DNA from: Nitrobacter sp051535235
Lineage (GTDB): Bacteria > Pseudomonadota > Alphaproteobacteria > Rhizobiales > Xanthobacteraceae
Direction of reading: 5' to 3'
Length of the DNA: 64,000 nucleotides
NCBI RefSeq assembly: GCF_051535235.1
Contig: NZ_JBPPLZ010000011.1
Location: forward strand, 7,859 to 71,858
The notes beneath the pieces were generated by a model, which saw only the letters and a program-made list of their open reading frames with translations, searched no databases and had not been told where the DNA came from. The position numbers and the translations under genes were made by a program. Positions 8,788 to 17,438 of this stretch are shown here, one piece after another (positions within the stretch are counted from its first letter, which is position 1; every line of letters starts with the position of its first letter).

Positions 8788-9558
8788 ATGCAAGCATCTC
8801 GACGTGACATCATCGCCGGCGCGGCCGGCATTGCCGCGGCATCCGCACTCGGCGCAAGCGCCGCGCAAGCAGCGACGGGCGACGAACTGAAGGCGATCCC
8901 CGAACTCGCTCCGCACTGGAAGAAGCTGGACCTCGCGGCGATCCTGCGCAAGCCGGCGGCGTTCGCATCGGTGAGCCAGAACAATTCATTGTATCAGCCA
9001 TGGGGCGCGCAGGCCGGAGAGAAGCATTGGGAGCGCGGCAGTCTCGCGGCCACGATCAAGGTGGTGAACGCGGCGCGCAAGGCCTCCAATTTCAAGTCGT
9101 TCAACTGGATCGGCTACGAAGTCTTCCGCGAAAACTATCCGCAGTCCGAATTCGACAAGGTGCAGTATGAAAGCTGGACCGGCGCGCTGGATTTCTCGCC
9201 GGAGAAAAAGAAGGCCGACAACGAACTCGTTCCCGACCTGCGCGCGCTGGTGCGGCCCGGAGATCTCGAGTTCAATGAACTGGCTTTGCAGACGGCGTTC
9301 GCCGGCACGCAACTGCCGCTCGAATTGTCGCGCAAGCGGATCGAGGTACTGGTCCTGACCGGAATCCATACCGATTGGTGCATCGAGGGCAACGCCCGCG
9401 CCGCGCGCGACAACGGATACCTTCCCATTGTGATCGGAGACGCGACCGGGACGCAGAAGCCGGAGCAGCTTGCGGGTGCGTTGCAGCGCATCAACGACTT
9501 CTTCGCGCCGGTGATTTCCTCCGACACCTTCGTGCGGCTGCTGGGGCAGTCGAGCTGA
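8788..9558 (+). CDS. Tat-exported isochorismatase-family cysteine hydrolase, apparently with a degenerate triad
   Basis: This 256-residue protein opens with a twin-arginine signal, SRRDIIAGAAGIAAASALG with arginines at residues 5-6, and a plausible cleavage after AQA (about residue 28). The C-terminal half fits the isochorismatase-like fold: VLVLTGIHTDWCIEGNARAA places the nucleophile Cys198 in its usual setting, and TAFAGTQLPLEL matches the preceding conserved helix. The Asp of the usual opening strand (xxxDMQ) and the Lys before the helix are not recognisable. The ATG at 8788 follows GGGAG, whereas an upstream in-frame ATG at 8734 would spoil the Tat signal. Substrate and activity are unknown; a non-catalytic role is possible. 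Confidence 0.72.
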   Translation: MQASRRDIIAGAAGIAAASALGASAAQAATGDELKAIPELAPHWKKLDLAAILRKPAAFASVSQNNSLYQPWGAQAGEKHWERGSLAATIKVVNAARKASNFKSFNWIGYEVFRENYPQSEFDKVQYESWTGALDFSPEKKKADNELVPDLRALVRPGDLEFNELALQTAFAGTQLPLELSRKRIEVLVLTGIHTDWCIEGNARAARDNGYLPIVIGDATGTQKPEQLAGALQRINDFFAPVISSDTFVRLLGQSS

Positions 9559-9743
9559 GCCGATCCTTCCCCGAAAACGTCGCGACGCAGCGGGACCGGT
9601 TTGGCAATGCCGGCCCCGAGCGTCGCCCCGGACTGTCCCTTTTCGGCACAAAATGTCGCATCGGTGGTGCCGGGAATCCACATTTTAACCTTTAATTAAC
9701 GATGGACCTTGAAGACCGCGCGCCGACTTGCTTTGATCGGGGC

Positions 9744-10256
9744 ATGAGCACGACCCTGATCGAACTCCGGCCGGCCAAGGTCGCGGATGCATCCGCGGTC
9801 GCCGCCACCCATGACGAAGCCTGGCGTTCAGCCTATCAGGGCATCATTCCCGGCGCGGAACTGGAAAAGCTGATCAACCGGCGCGGCCCGCACTGGTGGG
9901 ACAGCGCGATCCGCAAAGGCAGCCGCATCAGCGTGCTGGTGTTCGGCGACAAGGTCGCCGGCTATGCCAATTACGGTCACAACCGCGCCCGCAGCCTGCA
10001 ATATGAGGGCGAAATCTATGAGCTTTATCTGCGCCCGGAATTCCAGGGCCTGGGGTTCGGCCGGCGGCTGTTCACCGCTGCCCGGCGCGACCTGCTGCAG
10101 AGCGGGCTGAAAAGCATGGTGACCTGGGCGTTGTCCGACAACGAGCCGGCGACGGAGTTCTACCGCTCGCTCGGCGGCCGCATGGTCGCCCGCTCCTCCG
10201 AGAGATTCGGGCCAAAGTCGCTCGACAAGGTGGCGTTCGCCTGGACCGGTTATTGA
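9744..10256 (+). CDS. GNAT-family N-acetyltransferase
   Basis: This 170-residue protein has the GNAT pattern. The N-terminal strand-helix is LRPAKVADASAVAATHDEAW. The acetyl-CoA pyrophosphate-binding motif A is LYLRPEFQGLGFGRRLFTAA (about residues 94-113), with the Q/RxxGxG/A signature read as QGLGFG. A C-terminal SDNEPATEFYRSLGGR completes the motif B region. Such enzymes move an acetyl group from acetyl-CoA to an amine on a small molecule or protein. The ATG at 9744 is chosen because the 14 upstream residues of the longer frame are unlike GNATs. The acceptor substrate cannot be inferred; the neighbours (isochorismatase-like protein and ppa) give no hint. Confidence 0.85.
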   Translation: MSTTLIELRPAKVADASAVAATHDEAWRSAYQGIIPGAELEKLINRRGPHWWDSAIRKGSRISVLVFGDKVAGYANYGHNRARSLQYEGEIYELYLRPEFQGLGFGRRLFTAARRDLLQSGLKSMVTWALSDNEPATEFYRSLGGRMVARSSERFGPKSLDKVAFAWTGY

Positions 10257-10363
10257 ACCGGATTTGAAGGTCGCTCCATCGTCAGGTCGCCATTGAAGCC
10301 GGTCCGCTGCCCGGCCATAGTCGTTTCTCAGATTCACATCCCAGACCCAATGCGAGGCGGCCG

Positions 10364-10894
10364 ATGCGTATCGATGCGATCTCGACCGGACCCAATCCGC
10401 CACATGAGGTGAATGTCATCATCGAAGTGCCGGTCGGCGGCGAGCCGATCAAGTACGAGATGGACAAGAACGCCGGCACGCTGGTGGTCGACCGGTTTCT
10501 CTACACGGCGATGCGCTATCCCGGGAATTACGGCTTCATCCCGCACACGCTGTCGCAGGACGGCGACCCCTGCGATGTCCTGGTCGCCAACACGCGCGGC
10601 ATCGTGCCCGGCGCTGTGATAAGCGTGCGGCCGGTCGGCGTGCTGTTGATGGAGGACGAGGCCGGCGGTGACGAGAAAATCATCGCGGTCCCGACCTCGA
10701 AACTGACCCAGCGCTACGACAAGGTGAAAAACTACAGTGACCTGCCGGACATCACGCTGCAGCAGATCCAGCACTTCTTCGAGCACTACAAGGATCTGGA
10801 GCCCGGCAAATGGGTCAAGGTGCTGCGCTGGGGCGACGCGGAGGATGCGCACAGGCTGATTCTGGAAGCCATCGCGCGGGCGAAGGGAAAGTAG
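10364..10894 (+). CDS. ppa: Inorganic pyrophosphatase (family I)
   Basis: The 176-residue length and sequence match soluble bacterial family I pyrophosphatase. Visible signatures are KYEMDKNAG and DRFLYTAMRYPGNYGFIP, the metal-binding DGDPCDVLV (the D-x-D-P-x-D motif), and KVKNYSDLP. The enzyme hydrolyses PPi from polymerising reactions to two phosphates in the cytoplasm, pulling DNA, RNA and aminoacyl-tRNA synthesis forward. It ends 21 bases from the convergent folD stop. The short gap holds a 12-bp palindrome (GGTTTTAAAACC, 10903-10914) that might serve as a shared transcription end, although it is weak. Confidence 0.97.
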   Translation: MRIDAISTGPNPPHEVNVIIEVPVGGEPIKYEMDKNAGTLVVDRFLYTAMRYPGNYGFIPHTLSQDGDPCDVLVANTRGIVPGAVISVRPVGVLLMEDEAGGDEKIIAVPTSKLTQRYDKVKNYSDLPDITLQQIQHFFEHYKDLEPGKWVKVLRWGDAEDAHRLILEAIARAKGK

Positions 10895-10915
10895 CGGGAC
10901 GAGGTTTTAAAACCG

Positions 10916-11800
10916 CTACACCGCCGGCGCAGCCAACCCTTCGATCGCGCAGGCGGCGCGCAGCGTGTTGACCAGCAGGCACGCGACCGTCATCTGGCCG
11001 ACGCCGCCGGGCACCGGCGTCACCGCGCCCGCGACCTTCACGGCTTCGTCGAACGCGACGTCGCCGACGAGGCGGGTCTGGCCATCGGCCGCAGGCAGGC
11101 GGGTGATGCCGACATCGATCACGGTCGCGCCCGGCTTGAGCCAGTCGCCGCGCACCATCTCGGCCTTGCCGACCGCCGCATAGACCAGATCGGCGCGGCG
11201 GCAGAGTTCAGGCAGATTGCGCGAGCGCGAATGCGCGATGGTCACCGTCGCGTTTTCGTTGAGCAGCAACTGCACCAGCGGCCGTCCCACCAGATTGGAG
11301 CGGCCGATCACGATGGCGTCCATGCCTTCGAGCGAGGAATGCACGCTTTTGGTCAGGATGATGCAGCCGAGCGGCGTGCATGGCGACAGTGCGGGCAGAC
11401 CGCCGGCGAGGCGGCCGGCGTTGTGCGGATGCAGGCCATCGACATCCTTCGCCGGATCGATGGCGGCGACGATCGTTCCGGTATCGAGCCCCTTCGGCAG
11501 CGGCAGTTGAACCAGAATGCCATGCACGGCGGGATCGGCGTTCAGTTTCGTCACCAGCGCCAGCAGATCCGCCTGCGCCACATCGGCCGGCAGAACGTGT
11601 TCGAACGAGGCCATGCCGGCGGCCTGGGTCTGCTTGTGCTTGTTGCGGACGTAAACTTCGCTCGCGGGATCGTTGCCGACCAGCACGACGGCGAGGCCGG
11701 GCGTCAGCCCGTGATCGCGCTTCACGCGCGCCACCTCATCGGCCACCCGCGCGCGCAGGTCTGCCGCGATGCGTTTTCCATCGATGATTGTGGCCGCCAT
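10916..11800 (-). CDS. folD: Bifunctional methylenetetrahydrofolate dehydrogenase/cyclohydrolase FolD
   Basis: This 294-residue protein contains the FolD catalytic segment SEVYVRNKHKQTQAAGM with Tyr50 and Lys54. It also has the proline-rich VQLPLPKGLD, PCTPLGC, the NADP-binding VIGRSNLVGRPLVQLL and PVPGGVGQMT near the end. It interconverts 5,10-methylene- and 10-formyl-tetrahydrofolate through the methenyl form, supplying one-carbon units for purine and formyl-Met synthesis in the cytoplasm. The downstream minus-strand direction meets ppa tail to tail. Upstream lie a 21-bp hairpin and a dispersed repeat that separate it from the DUF167 gene. Confidence 0.97.
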   Translation of the reverse strand: MAATIIDGKRIAADLRARVADEVARVKRDHGLTPGLAVVLVGNDPASEVYVRNKHKQTQAAGMASFEHVLPADVAQADLLALVTKLNADPAVHGILVQLPLPKGLDTGTIVAAIDPAKDVDGLHPHNAGRLAGGLPALSPCTPLGCIILTKSVHSSLEGMDAIVIGRSNLVGRPLVQLLLNENATVTIAHSRSRNLPELCRRADLVYAAVGKAEMVRGDWLKPGATVIDVGITRLPAADGQTRLVGDVAFDEAVKVAGAVTPVPGGVGQMTVACLLVNTLRAACAIEGLAAPAV

Positions 11801-11816
11801 GCTGATCCCCGGGCTT

Positions 11817-11861
11817 GCCAGAGTCTTTCACCGTTTCATGGAAACGGTGAAAGACTCTGGC
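11817..11861. repeat. Perfect 21-bp inverted repeat with a 3-base loop
   Basis: Arms 11817-11837 and 11841-11861 are exact reverse complements around the loop ATG, with core CACCGTTTC/GAAACGGTG. It lies 17 bases upstream of the folD start and 59 bases beyond the DUF167 stop. No T-run follows on either side, so it is not a canonical terminator, although a hairpin this strong in RNA could still matter. Confidence 0.85.
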
Positions 11862-11869
11862 TTCTTGCT

Positions 11870-11922
11870 TTGACGCGTTTCCTTCACGCGAACCGGATTC
11901 CACTTCGCTCGAAAACGCTCTA
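11870..11922. repeat. Dispersed palindromic repeat (tccacttcgctcgaaaacgc family)
   Basis: The element gacgcgtttccttcacgcg, then aaccggattccacttcgct and cgaaaacgctc, has similar copies at 12932-12975, 29957-30009 (reversed) and 62754-62801. It abuts and slightly overlaps the DUF167 stop codon. Confidence 0.75.
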
Positions 11923-12240
11923 GTCTGGTTGAGCCGCGGTCAGGGCGCGAAGGGCATGGCCGAGCCTGACGGGATCGCCGCCGACCGCGACCTGCTTCAG
12001 CCGCGAGGTCACTCCCGCACATATCCGGACATCGGTTTTGCGCACCCCAAGCGCCTTCGCCAGCACCGCCACGACGGCGCGATTGGCCTCGCCACCTTCG
12101 GCGACGGCGCGTACGCGAACCTTCACCACCGGGCGCCCGTCGGCCAACGTCTCAATGCCATCGATCCCGTCGCGGCCGCCGCGCGGCGTCACCCGGAGCG
12201 CGATGCTGAGACCCTCCGGAGAATACCGCCACGGCTCCAT
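11920..12240 (-). CDS. DUF167 (YggU-like) family protein
   Basis: This 106-residue protein matches the small DUF167/YggU family: LSIALRVTPRGGRDGIDGI near the start, then VKVRVRAVAEGGEANRAVVAVLAKALGVRKTDVRI and a final GVTSRLKQVAVGG. The EGGEANRA segment is the family signature. The function is not established. In many bacteria it sits beside YggT-like membrane proteins, as here, where the YggT gene ends only 11 bases upstream. The ATG at 12240 is favoured because the longer frame is an out-of-frame shadow of the YggT gene. Its stop falls within a dispersed repeat. Confidence 0.88.
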   Translation of the reverse strand: MEPWRYSPEGLSIALRVTPRGGRDGIDGIETLADGRPVVKVRVRAVAEGGEANRAVVAVLAKALGVRKTDVRICAGVTSRLKQVAVGGDPVRLGHALRALTAAQPD

Positions 12241-12251
12241 CAAACCGCCGG

Positions 12252-12542
12252 TCAGAACACGGCGGGATAGATGTAATAGGTGATGACCCGCTGCATGAAC
12301 AGGATGATCAGGATCAGGATGATCGGAGAGATGTCGAGACCGCCGAGATTGGGCAGCATCCGGCGGATCGGCGCCAGCAGCGGTTCGGTGATCCGTTCCA
12401 GAAATTCGGCCACCGCGGCCACGAACTGATTGCGGGTATTCACCACATTGAAGGCAATCAGCCATGACAGGATCGCCGAAGCAATCAGCAGCCAGACATA
12501 GAGGTCGAGGATGATGAGGACGATATCCAGTATGGCTCGCAT
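12252..12542 (-). CDS. YggT-family integral membrane protein
   Basis: This 96-residue protein has two hydrophobic spans, AILDIVLIILDLYVWLLIAS and a C-terminal SPIILILIILFMQRVITYYI. Between them is the family signature ITEPLLAPIRRMLPNLGGLDISPI. YggT proteins are small inner-membrane proteins of uncertain role, linked in some bacteria to osmotic adaptation or to placement of division machinery. The ATG at 12542 fits the usual length of about 95; a longer frame adds a non-conserved stretch. It is followed by the DUF167 gene after 11 bases, a pairing common in proteobacteria. Confidence 0.9.
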   Translation of the reverse strand: MRAILDIVLIILDLYVWLLIASAILSWLIAFNVVNTRNQFVAAVAEFLERITEPLLAPIRRMLPNLGGLDISPIILILIILFMQRVITYYIYPAVF

Positions 12543-13070
12543 GAGGAAATGGCTCGCGGGTTTGGTCGTGGATTCGACCGGTGGAGAGAATTTGACATTC
12601 GCGACCCCACCTGGCCGCGCGTCCCGGACGCGAAAATTTAGAATCGGACCACTCGTGCAGGGTTCAGCCGTTCTCTTCACCTTTGGCCAAAGGGCCGTCA
12701 AGAGAACTTCTGAACCGAACTACACCAGATATCGGTCTCTCGTCTCTCCCGGGATTCGAAGTTCGCCTCGGGTGGTTGCGCGACGGCGGCGAACATCGCA
12801 TCCGGACGATGCGAGCCCGCTAAAATATCGTTTCGGTTCCCGCCAAACAAGGGAAGTCGGGGAAAATGAAGCCCTAGAGCCTCTCCGCTTCTACTGAATC
12901 AGAAGCGGGGCTCTATGATTTTGATTTAACGCGTTTTCTCGACGCGAACCGGTATCCACTTCGCTCGAAAACGCTATAAAAATGCCGGTTTCAGCCGTTC
13001 TTGACTTGCGATTGGCGAGGACTGTAAATGGCGGCGTTTCCGGTCGCTGCATCGTTTGCCGACCGTGGAC
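12543..13070. other. Gene-free stretch between yggT and tRNA-Ala with a repeat cluster
   Basis: No convincing gene is visible in these 528 bases; open frames here have no recognisable sequence. A stem-loop and a dispersed repeat lie at 12876-12975. The rest should hold the yggT and tRNA promoters, which I cannot place confidently. Confidence 0.7.
12876..12975. repeat. Hairpin plus dispersed palindromic repeat
   Basis: Two parts adjoin. The arms agagcctctccgcttct (12876-12892) and agaagcggggctct (12901-12914) pair apart from a 3-base bulge. The following gcgttttctcgacgcgaacc, then tccacttcgctcgaaaacgc, is a copy of the family seen at 11870-11922. Confidence 0.7.
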
Positions 13071-13146
<76 letters not shown>

Positions 13147-13581
13147 GCGACTCCCGAGAGGCAACCGTTATCCTGTGACCGCTGCCGTCGATCACGACGC
13201 GCTCGCTTGAACCGCTCGATCGTCGAGGTGAAGCTCGGCAGCGACCACGCATGACCCACGGCATTCGTCGTGGGGCATTCTGGGCCGAACCGCCCCCCTC
13301 GGCTGGTCGCGAGTAATTCGGAGATTTATCCGCAACTCAGCGTTGTACCTGGCTGGTGAAAAGCGTCGCGCATGGATGTTACAGCGCGGGTACTGCTAAT
13401 GAGTTTCCCAAGGGCAACACCGCGGCCGGATCAAGACTTGCCGGCACACGGGAGCGGTGCGGAATGTCCGATCAGGAGGGGGGAGGTAAGATAATATTAG
13501 CCATGAATACGATAATATCAGTTACGCGATTCGGTCACGGCTCTGCTGGCGACCTCCAGCACGCAGCCGGAGGAACGGGGC
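13147..13581. other. Gene-free stretch upstream of the autotransporter
   Basis: No gene is supported in these 435 bases. A locally AT-rich patch at about 13488-13530 (taagataatattagcc and gaatacgataatatca) stands out against the high-GC surroundings and may carry the autotransporter promoter. A GGAGG-like sequence lies just before the start codon at 13582. Confidence 0.6.
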
Positions 13582-16461
13582 ATGGGCAGGCTGTCAATGG
13601 ACAAGTCGGGCTTTGCGGCATGGCTCGCTTTGGCGTTGACGTGGACAGCGCCGGCCGCGGCCCAGGATGCGAGCTGGCTCCCCGCTCCGCCCAGCAGCAA
13701 TTTTAACGACGCTGCGAACTGGACCCCGGCCACCGTGCCGACCGGCACCGCATCGTTCGGCACCTCGACCGGCACGAACATTACGTTCGCGAATGACACC
13801 ACCCTGGGCGGGTGGACCTTCAACGCTTCGAATTATTCCTTTACTAACACCCATTTTCTAATCTTCGCTGGCGCCGGGATCGTCGTCAACGGCGGCAGCA
13901 TCAGCATCACTAATGATAATTTGCTGCAATTCTCCCACGGCAGCACAGCCGGCAGCGCCAGCATCACTGACACCAATAACGGTGTCCTGCAGTTCATCGA
14001 CACCAGCACGGCCAGCAACGCCATCATCACTAATCATGGTAGCCTGGAGTTCTATGACGCCACCAGAGCCGGCAGCGCCAACATCACCAACAACAACACC
14101 CTGTACTTCTTCGGCAGCAGCACGGCCGACAACGCCAGCATCACGAACAACAGTTCTCTGCAATTCGCCACCCACGGCACGGCCGGCAGCGCCAGCATCA
14201 CGAATAACAGCATCCTGGAGTTCTATGACACCAGCACGGCCGGTTATGCCAGCATCATCAATAACGGCAGCGGGTTCTTCTACGACACCAGCACGGCCGG
14301 CAGCGCCAGCATTACCAGCAACATTTACCTGCGATTCGCCCACAACAGCACGGCCGGCAACGCCAGTATCACCAATAACAATCTTCTGCAGTTCTCCGAC
14401 TCCAGCACGGCCGGTGACGCCAGCCTCGCTAACAACAAATTTTTGCAATTCGCCGCCAACAGCACGGCCGGCAACGCCAGTATCACCAATGGGAGCACTG
14501 GTGCGTCGACCGACTTCTCGGGGTCGAGCGGACCGCTCAACAACGGGCAGCTCTCGGCTGGCTCGATCGCCGGCAACGGACAATTCTACCTCGGCGCCAA
14601 TCAACTCACGGTCGGCGGCAACAATCTTAGCACCACCGTCAGCGGCGTCATCAGCGACTGCGGACCATCAGGCTCGAGTTGTAGTTCAGCCGGCGCCACC
14701 GGCGGCGCGCTGATCAAGGCCGGGACGGGAACGCTGACGCTCGCCGGCGCCAACCTCTATACCGGAACCACCACGGTCGACGCCGGCACGCTCAACGTCA
14801 CCGGCTCGCTGGCGGCGTCAAGCCCGGTCAGCGTCAATACCGGCGCGGTGCTTGCCGGCACCGGAAGCGTCGGCAGCGTCAGCATCAACAGCGGCGGCAC
14901 GCTGGCGCCGGGCGACGGCACGCCTTTCTCCTCTCTGAATCTCGGCAGCCTGGCCCTGCAATCGGGCGCGAAATATGTGGTGATGCTCAACCCCGCCACC
15001 GCGTCATCCGCCCATGTCGCGGGTGCAGCGACGCTCAGTGGCGCCACCGTCAAGGCGATCTATGCCAACGGCAGTTACATCTCGAAGCAATATACCATCC
15101 TCACCGCGGGCAACGTCAGCGGCGCGTTCGGCTCGCTGGCCAATACCAACCTGCCCGCGAACTTCGTGAGCAGCCTGAGTTACGACCCGACCCATGCCTA
15201 TCTCAACCTGACGCTGAACTTTGTTCCGCAACTGGCGAGGGCCTTTGCCAGCCCAAATCAGCGCAATGTCGCCAATGCGCTGATCAATTCCTTCAACACC
15301 GCCGGCGGCATTCCGCTGGCATTCGGTGCGCTGACGCCGGCAGGCCTGACCCAGGTCTCGGGTGAAGCGGCGACCGGCTCGCTGCAGGCCACCTTCAATG
15401 CAATGGACCTGTTCCTGGGAATCCTGAGTGATCCTTTCATCGCCGGCCGCGGCAATGGTGCAACCGCAAACGGTGCGGCCCCGGCCTATGCCGAAGATGG
15501 CTACGGTGTCGGCGCCTATGCGTCGGGAGACGCGCCACGTTCGAAAAACGAGCGTGACGCCTATGCCGCGATCTCTCGCACGGTGCCTGCAATGGCCGAT
15601 CCCCTCACCCCGCGCTGGAGCGTGTGGGCCACAGGCTACGGCGGTTCGCAGACCACCGACGGCAATACCTCGCTCGGATCCAGTACGGCGACCTCGAGTG
15701 TCGCCGGCGTCGCGGTCGGCGCCGACTATCGTATCTCGCCGTTCACAACCGCCGGCTTCGCGCTGGCGGGCGGCGGCACCAGCTTCAATATCGCCAACGG
15801 GCGGGGCAGCGGACAGTCCGACCTGTTCCAGTCCGGCACCTTCATTCGACATGCCGTCGGCGCCGCCTATCTTTCCGGTGCGCTTGCTTACGGCTGGCAG
15901 GACGTCACCACCAACCGCATGGTGACGATCAGCGGCGCGGACCGGTTGCAGGCGCGCTTCAACGCCAATGCATGGTCGGGCCGTGTCGAAGACGGCTATC
16001 GCGCGGTCGGTCCCGCAACGGGCGGCGTCGGGATCACGCCCTATACGGCCGGCCAGTTCACCACGTTCGATCTGCCGGCTTATGCCGAAAGTGTTCTGTC
16101 TGGCGCCAACACCTTTGCGCTGGCCAACCATGCCAAAAGCGTGACGGATATCCGCAGCGAAGTCGGTCTCCGCACCGACAAATCCTACCCGGTGCAGGAC
16201 GCGATCCTGACGCTGCGCGGGCGTCTTGCATGGGCGCACGATTTCAATCCGGATCGCACAGTCGCCGCGACGTTCCAGACCTTGCCCGGCGCCAGCTTCG
16301 TCGTGAACGGCGCTGCCATGGCTTCCGACGCCGCGCTGGTCACCGGCGCGGCCGAGATGAAGTGGATCGACGACTGGTCGGTGGCCGCCACCTTCGAAAG
16401 TGAGTTCTCCAACGTCACACGGTCCTACGCCGGCAAGGGCACCATCCGCTACGTTTGGTGA
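13582..16461 (+). CDS. Autotransporter (type Va secretion) with ten 19-residue adhesin-like repeats
   Basis: This 959-residue protein has a signal peptide, WLALALTWTAPAAAQ (about 14-28). The passenger carries ten tandem repeats at residues 109-300 with consensus ITNNxxLxFxxxSTAGxAS. An autotransporter-associated beta-strand repeat follows (GTGTLTLAGANLYTGTTTVD, about 380-400), then a C-terminal beta-barrel translocator of about 280 residues (from about 680) ending in the aromatic Trp expected of outer-membrane porin-like strands. The passenger is rich in Ser, Thr, Asn and Gly, as in beta-helical adhesins. AGGA sits 8 bases before the ATG at 13582; Met6 is an alternative. Function is inferred as surface adhesion. 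It stands alone between tRNA-Ala and an SDR gene. Confidence 0.9.
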   Translation: MGRLSMDKSGFAAWLALALTWTAPAAAQDASWLPAPPSSNFNDAANWTPATVPTGTASFGTSTGTNITFANDTTLGGWTFNASNYSFTNTHFLIFAGAGIVVNGGSISITNDNLLQFSHGSTAGSASITDTNNGVLQFIDTSTASNAIITNHGSLEFYDATRAGSANITNNNTLYFFGSSTADNASITNNSSLQFATHGTAGSASITNNSILEFYDTSTAGYASIINNGSGFFYDTSTAGSASITSNIYLRFAHNSTAGNASITNNNLLQFSDSSTAGDASLANNKFLQFAANSTAGNASITNGSTGASTDFSGSSGPLNNGQLSAGSIAGNGQFYLGANQLTVGGNNLSTTVSGVISDCGPSGSSCSSAGATGGALIKAGTGTLTLAGANLYTGTTTVDAGTLNVTGSLAASSPVSVNTGAVLAGTGSVGSVSINSGGTLAPGDGTPFSSLNLGSLALQSGAKYVVMLNPATASSAHVAGAATLSGATVKAIYANGSYISKQYTILTAGNVSGAFGSLANTNLPANFVSSLSYDPTHAYLNLTLNFVPQLARAFASPNQRNVANALINSFNTAGGIPLAFGALTPAGLTQVSGEAATGSLQATFNAMDLFLGILSDPFIAGRGNGATANGAAPAYAEDGYGVGAYASGDAPRSKNERDAYAAISRTVPAMADPLTPRWSVWATGYGGSQTTDGNTSLGSSTATSSVAGVAVGADYRISPFTTAGFALAGGGTSFNIANGRGSGQSDLFQSGTFIRHAVGAAYLSGALAYGWQDVTTNRMVTISGADRLQARFNANAWSGRVEDGYRAVGPATGGVGITPYTAGQFTTFDLPAYAESVLSGANTFALANHAKSVTDIRSEVGLRTDKSYPVQDAILTLRGRLAWAHDFNPDRTVAATFQTLPGASFVVNGAAMASDAALVTGAAEMKWIDDWSVAATFESEFSNVTRSYAGKGTIRYVW
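13906..14481 (+). repeat. Ten tandem 57-bp repeats inside the autotransporter passenger
   Basis: Nine units are 57 bp and the second is 63 bp, total 576 bp. Each encodes a variant of ITNNxxLxFxxxSTAGxAS. The DNA word agcacggccggc recurs at nearly every unit, while the hydrophobic mid-positions and the four residues before STAG vary. This fits stacking beta-helix coils and expansion by slippage or recombination. Confidence 0.9.
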
Positions 16462-16476
16462 GCCGCGGGCCGAACG

Positions 16477-17259
16477 TCACGGTCGCCTTCGCATCTGGAA
16501 GCCGGCGACCCCCCACAGGATGAAGTCGCGCGGAAACAGCCGAAGCAGGAACGGCACGATCTTGATACCGAGACCGGGCAGCACGGCCCGTTTGTTGGCC
16601 ATCAGCGCCCGGTAGCCATCCGCGGCGACGTCCTTTGCGGACACATTGAGAATCGCGGAATCAAAGCCCGGCTTGAGCCCCGCCCGCGCCTGAAATCCGG
16701 ACGGCACCGGACCCGGGCAGATTACAGTGACCCGGACGCCGAGCGGACCCAGTTCGCCACGCAGCGCCTCGCTGAACGACAGGACAAAGGCTTTTGACGC
16801 GTAATAGACCGCCATGCCGGGGCCAGGCAAAAATCCGCCGATCGAGCCGACGTTGAGAATGCCGCCGCGCAGCCGGATCACGTTCGGGGCGAAACGCAAC
16901 GTCAGATCCGTCAGAGCCCGGATGTTGAGGTCGATCATCGCAAGCTGATCGGCGCGGTCCAGTTCGGCAGCCCGGCCGAACAATCCATATCCGGCATTGT
17001 TCACCAGATACTTGACCTCGACACTCTCGGCGGTGAGCGCCGCGGCGATCCGCTCTGTCGCATCCGTCTTGCCGAGATCGCAGGGAATCACGATCGGCGA
17101 CATGCGGCCCGATGCGGTGATTTCAGCGGCGAGCGCATTGAGCCGATCGGCGCGCCGGGCGACCAGCGCCACCCTGTGCCCATGGGCGGAGAATATCCGC
17201 GCGAACTCGGCGCCGATTCCCGAGGACGCGCCTGTTATCAATGTCACCGGATTGATCAC
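16477..17259 (-). CDS. Short-chain dehydrogenase/reductase (SDR)
   Basis: This 260-residue classical SDR shows the cofactor motif TGASSGIG (about residues 9-16), the NNAG tetrad in YLVNNAGYGLFG, the catalytic Ser in LNVGSIGGFLPG and the YYASK active site (Tyr-x-x-x-Lys). CPGPVPSGF follows at the usual place. These enzymes reduce or oxidise carbonyl or hydroxyl groups with NAD(P)H, but the substrate is unknown. The start is a GTG at 17259, since no ATG lies nearby. The gene faces the autotransporter tail to tail, 15 bases apart. The arginine of the first NAD(P)-binding loop (VARRADRL) suggests a preference for NADP. Confidence 0.9.
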   Translation of the reverse strand: MINPVTLITGASSGIGAEFARIFSAHGHRVALVARRADRLNALAAEITASGRMSPIVIPCDLGKTDATERIAAALTAESVEVKYLVNNAGYGLFGRAAELDRADQLAMIDLNIRALTDLTLRFAPNVIRLRGGILNVGSIGGFLPGPGMAVYYASKAFVLSFSEALRGELGPLGVRVTVICPGPVPSGFQARAGLKPGFDSAILNVSAKDVAADGYRALMANKRAVLPGLGIKIVPFLLRLFPRDFILWGVAGFQMRRRP

Positions 17260-17438
17260 GATCCACGCTCTTGCAATGACTGGGAATAAAATACGGCCGG
17301 AGAGCGCCCCGTTTCAGCATGGAGCGGCGCGGTCTTCAACATGCTGGCGGGAGGTTCGGATCGAATATTCCGCTTTACATTTGCGCCCGGAAACCCGGAC
17401 AGGCCGGGCGTGCACGGCGGTTCACGCTACCCGACGGC

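Noticed and set aside
13147..13400. Remnant of an insertion sequence after tRNA-Ala
   Set aside because: No terminal repeats, transposase motif or target duplication could be found.
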